Of a stretch of 11,918 bases of DNA, positions 6,360 through 11,918 are shown piece by piece (position 1 is the stretch's first letter; each line of letters starts with the position of its first letter). Below the pieces are notes generated by a model. That model searched no databases and was not told the origin of the DNA. It saw only the letters and a program-made list of their open reading frames with translations. Location: NCBI GenBank assembly GCA_023386135.1, contig JAEWKG010000262.1, forward strand, positions 1-11,918. The letters are read 5' to 3'. The stretch is from Pseudomonadota bacterium. GTDB lineage: Bacteria > Pseudomonadota > Alphaproteobacteria > Sphingomonadales > Sphingomonadaceae. The position numbers were made by a program, and so were the translations under genes.

Positions 6360-7408
6360 GCGAAACGCCCCCGGCGGCCGCGCAGATCGCCGGACTGGGG
6401 TTCGCCCTGCTGCTGCTCGATCCCGAGCTCGTCATCGCCGAAGCCAATCCCGCGGCCGAGGAAATGCTCGGCCGCAGCGCGCACCGGCTGGTCGGCTGCC
6501 GCCTGTTCGAGGTAGTGGGCATCGACGATCCCCGCGTCACCGCGCATTCGCAAGGCGACAGCGCCCCGCTGATCGCGCGCGGCGTGACCATGCGCGCGGG
6601 GGCCGATGAGCGACGGGTCAACCTGACGATGTCGCCGCTCCCGACGCACTCCGGCTGGCGGGTGGTGACCCTGTCGGACGCGGGGCAGGAGGAAATGGTG
6701 GAGCCCGACCGGGCGCCCTCCGGCCTCAGCGCCCCGGCGGTGCTCGCGCACGAGATCAAGAACCCGCTCGCCGCGATCCGCGGGGCGGGACAACTGATCG
6801 CCCGCAAGCTCGCCGACAAGGATCGTCCGCTGGCCGATCTCATCGCCGCAGAGGTCGCCCGCATCGCCTCGCTGATCGACCGCATGCAACGCATCGGTGC
6901 GCGCAGCGCCGAGCCCAACGCGCCGCTCAACCTCCACGAGGCGGTGCGCCACGCCATCGCCACGGTGCGCGGCGCGGGGCTGGGCGGGGTAGAACTTGTC
7001 GAGGAATTCGATCCCTCGCTGCCGCCCGTGCTCGGCAACCGGGAGGCGCTGGAGCAGGTCGTGATCAACCTCCTCGCCAACGCGCGCGATGCGTCCAGCG
7101 GCGCGGCCGAGCCGAAAGTAACCGTGCGCACGCGCTACGTCAGCGGGCTCATTTTCAACGCGATCCGGCCGGGCCGGTCGGTGCGCCTGCCGATCGAGCT
7201 GACCGTAACCGACAACGGCCCCGGCATCGCGCCGGAACTGCGCGACCATGTGTTCGAACCGTTCGTCAGCAGCAAGAAGGGCGGGCAGGGCCTCGGCCTC
7301 GCGCTGGTCCACCGTCTGGTGCGCGAGATGGAGGGCCGCGTCGCCCACGAGCGCGACGCCAAGGCCGGGCTCACCCATTTCCGCATCAACCTGGCCGTCG
7401 CGAGGTAA
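6356..7408 (+). CDS. ntrB: Nitrogen regulation sensor histidine kinase NtrB (GlnL)
   Basis: NtrB is the cytoplasmic kinase/phosphatase that, under PII control, phosphorylates NtrC when nitrogen is limiting. Starting at GTG 6356 gives 350 residues, the usual NtrB length, with no transmembrane segment. A small PAS domain spans about 10-110. The HisKA domain has phosphoacceptor H132 in AHEIKNPLAAIRGAGQ. The ATPase domain shows the N box (N242 in NLLANARDA), the G1 box TDNGPGIAP (285-293), FEPF (300-303) and the G2 box GQGLGLALV (310-318). The GTG start overlaps the dusB stop by four bases, and the sequence upstream of it in this frame is dusB antiframe, which fixes the start. The stop TAA lies inside the ntrC ribosome site, so dusB-ntrB-ntrC look tightly coupled. 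Confidence 0.95.
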   Translation: MSETPPAAAQIAGLGFALLLLDPELVIAEANPAAEEMLGRSAHRLVGCRLFEVVGIDDPRVTAHSQGDSAPLIARGVTMRAGADERRVNLTMSPLPTHSGWRVVTLSDAGQEEMVEPDRAPSGLSAPAVLAHEIKNPLAAIRGAGQLIARKLADKDRPLADLIAAEVARIASLIDRMQRIGARSAEPNAPLNLHEAVRHAIATVRGAGLGGVELVEEFDPSLPPVLGNREALEQVVINLLANARDASSGAAEPKVTVRTRYVSGLIFNAIRPGRSVRLPIELTVTDNGPGIAPELRDHVFEPFVSSKKGGQGLGLALVHRLVREMEGRVAHERDAKAGLTHFRINLAVAR

Positions 7409-7412
7409 GGAG
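7407..7412 (+). promoter_or_regulatory. Ribosome binding site of ntrC overlapping the ntrB stop
   Basis: AAGGAG ends five bases before the ntrC ATG at 7418, and its first two bases belong to the ntrB TAA stop. It is the best Shine-Dalgarno in the forward cluster, sets the ntrC start, and implies coupling of ntrB and ntrC translation. Confidence 0.7.
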
Positions 7413-7417
7413 CTTCG

Positions 7418-8827
7418 ATGAGCAAGACCGTTCTGCTGGTCGAGGACGACGCGGCGATCGCCACCGTCATCCGCGCCGCGCTGGAGGACGAGGGATTCGC
7501 GGTCGAGCGGACCGACTCCATCGCCGGCCGCGACCGCTTGCTCGGGCAGGGCGCGTATGCGGTGATGCTGACCGATGTCGTGCTGGCGGACGGCGACGGC
7601 ATCGGCAGCCTGGCCGGCGTCAAGGCGTCGCATCCCGACCTGCCGATCATCGTCCTGTCGGCACAGAACACGCTCGACACCGCGGTGCGCGCGACCGAGA
7701 TCGCGGCGTTCGAATATTTCCCCAAGCCGTTCGATCTCGAGGAACTGGTTCGCGCGGTGATCCAGGCCGCGGGGCAGCGCGAAGGCGCCCCGCCGGCGGT
7801 CGAGGAGAGCGGGGAAGGGCTGCCCCTCGTTGGCCGCAGCCAGGCGATGCAGGGCGTCTATCGCATGATCACCCGCGTCCTGCGCAACGATCTCACCGTC
7901 CTGATCCTCGGCGAATCGGGCACCGGCAAGGAGCTGGTAGCCGAAGCGATCCACCAGCTCGGCCATCGCCGCTCCGGGCCCTTCGTGGCGGTCAACGCTG
8001 CCGCGATCCCGCACGAGCTCCTCGAAAGCGAGCTGTTCGGGCACGAGAAGGGCGCGTTCACCGGCGCGATCGGCCAGGCGATCGGCAAGTTCGAGCAGGC
8101 CAACGGCGGCACGCTGTTCCTCGACGAAATCGGCGACATGCCCGCCGCCGCGCAGACGCGCTTGCTGCGCGCGCTGCAATCGGGACGCATTCGCCGCGTC
8201 GGGGGGCGGCAGGAAATCGCGGTCGACGTCCGCATCCTTGCCGCCACCAACCGCGACCTCGCGCCCATGATCGCCGCGGGTACGTTCCGCGAGGACCTGT
8301 ACTATCGCCTCGCCGTGGTGCCGATCGAGCTGCCGCCCCTGCGCGATCGGCGGGACGACATCGGCGCGCTGGCGCGGCACTTCCTCGGCCAGGCCGCCGC
8401 GGACGGCCTCCCGCGCCGCCGGATCGATCCAGGCGCCGCCGCCGCGCTCGAACAGAGGCCGTGGCGCGGCAACGTCCGCGAGCTGCGCAACGCGGTCTAC
8501 CGGCTGGCGCTGATGGCGCGCGAGGAGTCGATCGATCGCGACACTGTCGAGACCGTGCTCGGCACCGCGACGAGCGAAAGCACCGCGCCGCCCGCAGGGT
8601 TTGCGGGCGCGCTCGAGACTTGGCTGCGCGATGCGCGCCCGGCGGAGGGGCGGCTCTACGACGCCGCGATCGCCGAGTTCGAACGCCCGCTGTTCGCCCA
8701 CGCGCTGGCGGAGACCGGCGGCAACCAGTTGCGCGCCGCGCGGCTGCTCGGCATCAACCGCAACACGCTGCGCAAGCGGCTGACCGACCTCGGACTCGAC
8801 CCGGACGCCTGCGCGCGCCGCATCTGA
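7418..8827 (+). CDS. ntrC: Nitrogen regulation response regulator NtrC (sigma-54 activator)
   Basis: NtrC, phosphorylated by NtrB, activates sigma-54 promoters of nitrogen-assimilation genes. The 469-residue product has a receiver domain at 1-120 with D10/D11, phosphoacceptor D53 and K103 (FPKPF). The AAA+ domain at about 135-385 has Walker A GESGTGKE (165-172), the sigma-54 contact loop GAFTGA (212-217), Walker B GTLFLDEIGD (231-240), and arginine-rich sensor segments up to RGNVREL. A Fis-type helix-turn-helix lies at about 436-458 (NQLRAARLLGINRNTLRKRL). All motifs for ATP hydrolysis and sigma-54 contact are intact. It is coupled to ntrB by an overlapping ribosome site. A 65-base spacer precedes ntrY, which is long for this otherwise compact cluster, so ntrYX may have its own promoter. 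Confidence 0.97.
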   Translation: MSKTVLLVEDDAAIATVIRAALEDEGFAVERTDSIAGRDRLLGQGAYAVMLTDVVLADGDGIGSLAGVKASHPDLPIIVLSAQNTLDTAVRATEIAAFEYFPKPFDLEELVRAVIQAAGQREGAPPAVEESGEGLPLVGRSQAMQGVYRMITRVLRNDLTVLILGESGTGKELVAEAIHQLGHRRSGPFVAVNAAAIPHELLESELFGHEKGAFTGAIGQAIGKFEQANGGTLFLDEIGDMPAAAQTRLLRALQSGRIRRVGGRQEIAVDVRILAATNRDLAPMIAAGTFREDLYYRLAVVPIELPPLRDRRDDIGALARHFLGQAAADGLPRRRIDPGAAAALEQRPWRGNVRELRNAVYRLALMAREESIDRDTVETVLGTATSESTAPPAGFAGALETWLRDARPAEGRLYDAAIAEFERPLFAHALAETGGNQLRAARLLGINRNTLRKRLTDLGLDPDACARRI

Positions 8828-8848
8828 CCGGTTCGGCAAGTGGGCGAA

Positions 8849-8878
8849 AACTGCTTGCATATTTGCAACAGCGCAGTT
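8849..8878 (+). promoter_or_regulatory. Nested inverted repeat in the ntrC-ntrY spacer
   Basis: Inner arms TTGCA (8855-8859) and TGCAA (8864-8868) flank TATT. Outer arms AACTGC (8849-8854) and GCAGTT (8873-8878) also match perfectly, with a CAGC bulge (8869-8872) on the right. As RNA this makes an 11-bp hairpin with one bulge; as DNA it resembles a dimeric-regulator operator. There is no T-run after it, so it is not a standard intrinsic terminator. The region is locally A/T-rich. A poor promoter match can be drawn: TTGCAT (8855-8860), 17 bases, then TGTAAC (8878-8883), which would put the RNA start almost at the ntrY ATG. Regulator identity is unknown. Confidence 0.45.
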
Positions 8879-8892
8879 GTAACCACGCAACG

Positions 8893-11121
8893 ATGGCTTC
8901 CTCGCCGCCTACCGACATGACCGCCCGACCTGCCCGGCGAAGCCCGCGCTGGTGGCGCCGCTTCATGGTCGCGAGCCGGCGGGCGAATTTCTACCTGATC
9001 CTCGAGATCGTCGCGACGCTGGCCTTCCTGCCGATGGTCTGGGTGACCTGGTTCACATTCAGCGCCCCGCCGACCGAAGGCCAATTGTTGCCTTCGCGTC
9101 AGGTCGCACTGTTGCTGATCGGCACACTGGTTCCGGCGATGACGCTATTGGTCCTGATGGGAAGACGGCTGGCGCTGCGGCGGGCGGAAGGCGGAACCGC
9201 TCGGCTGCACGTGCGGCTGGTTTTCTTCTTCTCCCTAATCGCCGCGATTCCGACCCTGCTGGTCGTGGGTTTCGCCGCGATCCTGTTCCAGTCGGGCGTG
9301 GATTTCTGGTTCTCCGACAATTCGCGCGGCGTGATGCAGAACGCGAATGCCCTTGCACGCGGGTACTACGAGCAGAACCAGGTGCAGGTCGCCGACAACA
9401 CGGTGTCGATGGCCAACGTGATGCAATACTACCTGCATCGCTATCCGCTCACCGACCCGACCGTGACCGAGGTCTACAGCCTGCAGGTCAAGCAGCTCGA
9501 ACTCAACGAATCCGCTATCCTTCAGCAGGTCGCCGACGGATCGTTCCGTCTCGCCGCGGTCAGCAACATCAGCTCCGACGAGCGAGTCACCAAGGTCGCC
9601 GCAGCCGCGGTTCCCGAGTTGAGGGCCGGCAACCCGATTTACGTGTCGGGCGATCCGATCCGTATCGAAGCCGTCGCCGCGATCGACCTCAAGGCGGGTG
9701 TGTTCCTGTATGCGGCGCGCAACACCGAGGCGACGAGCTTCAGCCAGTGGTCTCGCGCGCAATCGGTTGTCGCATCGTACGACGAATTGGCGAAGCGCGC
9801 ACGTGCCATCCAGTTGCGCTTCAACCTCGCACTCTTCTTTGTCAGCCTGATGCTGGTCGGCCTCGCGGTATGGTTCGCACTCCGCTTTGCGGACCGCCAG
9901 GTGAGACCGCTCACCGAACTGGTCTCAGCCGCTCGCAAGGTCGGCGCGGGCAACTTCAAGGTCCGCGTCGAAGGCCGCACCGGGCCCGACGAGATCGGCA
10001 TGCTCAACCGCGCGTTCAATCGGATGGCGGGGCAGATCGAGCAACAGACTGCCGCCCTCATCGGTGCCAACCGCCAGCTCGACGAACGGCGCGCATTCAT
10101 CGAGGCGGTGGTGGAATCGATCTCGGCCGGCATCGTCACCGTGGACCGCGAAGGGCGCGTGCTGCTGATGAACAGCTCGGCGCAGGAGCTGCTGCTCGGC
10201 GAGAAGGGGCCGGTGCCCGCGGGCCTGATGCTGGTCGATCTCGCGCCGCAGTTCGCCTCGGTCAGCGATGCCAGCGTGACCGGCGGCATCGTCAACTGGA
10301 CCAAGAACGGCGAGCTTCTGACCCTCGCGGTCAAGGTCGGCAACGCGCCCGAGGGACGGGTGATTACCTTCGAGGACATCACCCGCCAGATCCTCGACCA
10401 GCGCCAGGCCGCGTGGTCCGACGTCGCCCGCCGCATCGCGCACGAGATCAAGAACCCGCTCACCCCGATCCAGCTCGCCACCGAACGGTTGAAGCGGCGC
10501 TACCGCAAGCAGATCGAACAGGACGGCGAGCTGTTCGACGAGCTTACCAGCACGATCGTCCGCCAGGTCGGCGACTTGCGCAAGATGGTCGACGAGTTCT
10601 CCAGTTTCGCGCGCCTGCCCAAGCCGGTGTTCCGGCCCGAGGATGCGCACGATCTCGTCAAGCAGGCGCTGTTCCTGCAGGAAGTCGGCCACCACGAGAT
10701 CGACTACCGGCTCTCGTCCGACAGCGATGCCCAGGTCCTCATCGCCTGCGACCGCCACCAGTTTGGACAGGCGATGACCAACGTCCTCAAGAACGCGGCC
10801 GAGGCGATCGAGGCGCGCGCGCGTGGCGCTGAGCCCGATTTCCGCGGCCGCATCCTCGTCACGCTCGAAACCACGCCCGACACCCTGGCGGTGACGGTGG
10901 AGGACAACGGCGTCGGCCTGCCGCAGGACCGCGAGCGGATCGTCGAACCTTACGTCACCACCCGCGAGAAGGGCACCGGCCTCGGCCTCGCGATCGTCAA
11001 CAAGATCGTCGAGGAGCACGGGGGCGAAATGACCTTCGCAGGCGCACCGGGCGGGGGAACCCGGGTGAGCTTGCGTTTCGCGCGCGATCCGCTCTCCGCG
11101 GGCGCGGTGGCCGCTGAATGA
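8893..11121 (+). CDS. ntrY: Membrane sensor histidine kinase NtrY
   Basis: NtrY is the membrane kinase partner of NtrX, linked in alphaproteobacteria to nitrogen, redox and envelope responses. From ATG 8893 the protein has 742 residues, normal for NtrY. It has a basic N-terminus, three transmembrane segments at about 33-56, 71-91 and 108-133, an extracytoplasmic domain at about 134-308, and a fourth segment at 311-331. HAMP follows at about 332-385 and a PAS domain at about 398-500. The HisKA domain has H517 (RRIAHEIKNPLTPIQ). The ATPase domain has N634 (NVLKNAAEAI), the G1 box EDNGVGLP (670-677), VEPYVTT (684-690) and GTGLGLAIV (694-702). Start choice is uncertain: no Shine-Dalgarno is visible at 8893, and in-frame ATGs at 8917 and 8965 also precede the first transmembrane segment. 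The 5' third uses more A/T-ending codons than its neighbours. Confidence 0.95.
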   Translation: MASSPPTDMTARPARRSPRWWRRFMVASRRANFYLILEIVATLAFLPMVWVTWFTFSAPPTEGQLLPSRQVALLLIGTLVPAMTLLVLMGRRLALRRAEGGTARLHVRLVFFFSLIAAIPTLLVVGFAAILFQSGVDFWFSDNSRGVMQNANALARGYYEQNQVQVADNTVSMANVMQYYLHRYPLTDPTVTEVYSLQVKQLELNESAILQQVADGSFRLAAVSNISSDERVTKVAAAAVPELRAGNPIYVSGDPIRIEAVAAIDLKAGVFLYAARNTEATSFSQWSRAQSVVASYDELAKRARAIQLRFNLALFFVSLMLVGLAVWFALRFADRQVRPLTELVSAARKVGAGNFKVRVEGRTGPDEIGMLNRAFNRMAGQIEQQTAALIGANRQLDERRAFIEAVVESISAGIVTVDREGRVLLMNSSAQELLLGEKGPVPAGLMLVDLAPQFASVSDASVTGGIVNWTKNGELLTLAVKVGNAPEGRVITFEDITRQILDQRQAAWSDVARRIAHEIKNPLTPIQLATERLKRRYRKQIEQDGELFDELTSTIVRQVGDLRKMVDEFSSFARLPKPVFRPEDAHDLVKQALFLQEVGHHEIDYRLSSDSDAQVLIACDRHQFGQAMTNVLKNAAEAIEARARGAEPDFRGRILVTLETTPDTLAVTVEDNGVGLPQDRERIVEPYVTTREKGTGLGLAIVNKIVEEHGGEMTFAGAPGGGTRVSLRFARDPLSAGAVAAE

Positions 11122-11144
11122 TGACCCGAAAGGACTTCCCCTAG
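11118..11144 (+). other. Possible 8-codon coupling ORF between ntrY and ntrX
   Basis: An ATG at 11118 overlaps the ntrY TGA stop (ATGA), reads MMTRKDFP, and ends in TAG at 11142-11144, directly abutting the ntrX ATG (TAGATG). The likely ntrX ribosome site AAAGGA (11129-11134) lies inside it, 10 bases before the ntrX start. It may pass terminating ntrY ribosomes on to ntrX; a chance open frame this short is equally possible. Confidence 0.3.
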
Positions 11145-11918
11145 ATGGCGCTCGATATCCTGATCGTCGACGACGAACGCGACATTCGCGAGCTGGTCGC
11201 CGGCGTGCTCAGCGACGAAGGCTACGAATGCCGCACCGCCGGCGACAGCACCTCCGCGCTCGCGGCGGTCGACGCGCGCCGGCCGAGCCTGGTGCTGCTC
11301 GACGTGTGGCTGCACGGCAGCCAGATGGACGGGCTCGAGGTGCTCGACGAAATCAAGAAGCGCGAGCCCGAGCTGCCGGTGATCATCTTCTCCGGCCACG
11401 GCAACATCGACACCGCGGTCTCGGCGGTCAGCCGCGGGGCGATGGACTTCATCGAGAAACCGTTCGAGGCCGAAAAGCTTCTCCTCCTCGTCCAGCGCGC
11501 GACCGAGACCGAGCGGCTGCGGCGGGAGAACAGCCGTCTGCGCGAAGGCTTCGCACGTGGCGAGGAATTCACCGGCAACTCCGCCGCGATCAACACCGTG
11601 CGCGCCACTCTCAAGCGGGTCGCCACCACCGGCAGCCGGGTGATGATCACCGGACCCGGCGGCTCGGGCAAGGAAGTCGCCGCGCGTCTGCTCCACGCCT
11701 GGAGCAACCGCGCCGACCACGGCTTCGTGATCGTCAATTCGGCGCGCATCACCCCTGAGCGGTTCGAGCAGGAGCTGTTCGGCGAGGAAGCCGACGGCAA
11801 GCTGCTGCGCCCCGGCCTGCTGGAGATGGCCGACGGCGGAACGCTCTACCTCGACGAAGTGGCCGACATGCCGCTATCCACCCAGGCCCGCATCCTGCGC
11901 GTGCTGACCGAGCAGAGC
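11145..11918 (+). CDS. ntrX: Response regulator NtrX (3' end cut by window)
   Basis: The first 258 codons are present and remain open at the window edge. The receiver domain (1-120) has D9/D10, phosphoacceptor D53 (LLDVWLHG) and K105 (IEKPF), and is therefore likely phosphorylated by NtrY. A linker helix (about 118-137) leads into an AAA+ domain with Walker A GPGGSGKE (170-177) and Walker B GTLYLDEVAD (232-241). Between ELFG (210-213) and the Walker B strand there are 17 residues, against 21 in NtrC of this window, and no GAFTGA motif. NtrX probably controls transcription without contacting sigma-54 in the classical way, as described for other alphaproteobacterial NtrX proteins. The C-terminal DNA-binding domain lies outside the window. 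The ATG at 11145 is placed by AAAGGA 10 bases upstream and by the start of the receiver fold (ALDILIVDDERD). Confidence 0.95.
   Translation, partial: MALDILIVDDERDIRELVAGVLSDEGYECRTAGDSTSALAAVDARRPSLVLLDVWLHGSQMDGLEVLDEIKKREPELPVIIFSGHGNIDTAVSAVSRGAMDFIEKPFEAEKLLLLVQRATETERLRRENSRLREGFARGEEFTGNSAAINTVRATLKRVATTGSRVMITGPGGSGKEVAARLLHAWSNRADHGFVIVNSARITPERFEQELFGEEADGKLLRPGLLEMADGGTLYLDEVADMPLSTQARILRVLTEQS

Noticed and set aside
8849..8883. The ntrC-ntrY hairpin as an intrinsic terminator.
   Set aside because: The sequence after the stem is GTAACCACG, with no run of T, so it does not fit the standard terminator pattern.
6326..8890. An 854-codon reverse-strand open frame opposite ntrB and ntrC.
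   Set aside because: The translation is rich in Arg, Ala, Asp, His and Gly with no recognisable domain, and the forward strand has two complete, motif-intact genes. Long antisense frames are expected where codon third positions are nearly all G or C.
1..11918. A defence island, mobile element, CRISPR array or biosynthetic cluster.
   Set aside because: Every sizeable gene but one belongs to a widely conserved family in an order usual for Alphaproteobacteria, and no direct-repeat arrays, transposase, integrase or attachment-site duplications were seen.

Overview
The window looks like chromosomal housekeeping DNA from a high-GC alphaproteobacterium, most likely a sphingomonad (Sphingomonadaceae/Erythrobacteraceae type). 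Three things point there: strong G/C preference at third codon positions, a fused IspDF enzyme, and the gene order lipA, COQ10/RatA-like, pncC, ispDF, dusB, ntrB-ntrC-ntrY-ntrX. The taxon is inferred from gene content and order; no rRNA or other marker gene is present. I see no insertion sequence, integrase, phage gene, CRISPR array, tRNA or rRNA.

Layout. Positions 1-57 hold a forward-strand intrinsic terminator for a gene that lies left of the window. It faces the 3' end of a reverse-strand NYN-nuclease/LOTUS-type protein (55-789). A 274-base gap containing small inverted repeats follows, then a reverse-strand beta-carbonic anhydrase (1064-1717). lipA (lipoyl synthase) diverges from the carbonic anhydrase and is coupled by a one-base stop/start overlap to a COQ10/RatA-like START-domain gene. 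That gene converges on, and overlaps by 40 bases, a reverse-strand cluster transcribed ispDF, then an uncharacterised exported protein, then pncC. Spacings of 11 and -8 bases suggest one translationally coupled operon.

From 5343 to the right edge the forward strand carries dusB-ntrB-ntrC-ntrY-ntrX. DusB (tRNA dihydrouridine synthase) overlaps ntrB by GTGA. NtrB/NtrC form the cytoplasmic nitrogen-sensing two-component pair, and NtrC keeps all sigma-54 activator motifs. A 65-base gap with a nested inverted repeat separates ntrC from ntrY. NtrY is a membrane histidine kinase. NtrX, its response regulator, is cut by the window end after 258 codons and has no GAFTGA loop, so it is unlikely to be a classical sigma-54 activator.

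The genes fall into four jobs: cofactor and isoprenoid/quinone metabolism (lipA, COQ10-like, ispDF, pncC), bicarbonate/CO2 interconversion, RNA metabolism (NYN-LOTUS protein, DusB), and nitrogen/redox/envelope signalling (ntrBC, ntrYX). I found no clear new multi-gene system. The least explained items are the small exported protein inside the ispDF-pncC operon, the bacterial NYN-LOTUS fusion with a hairpin abutting its start codon, and the structured spacers before ntrY and ntrX.
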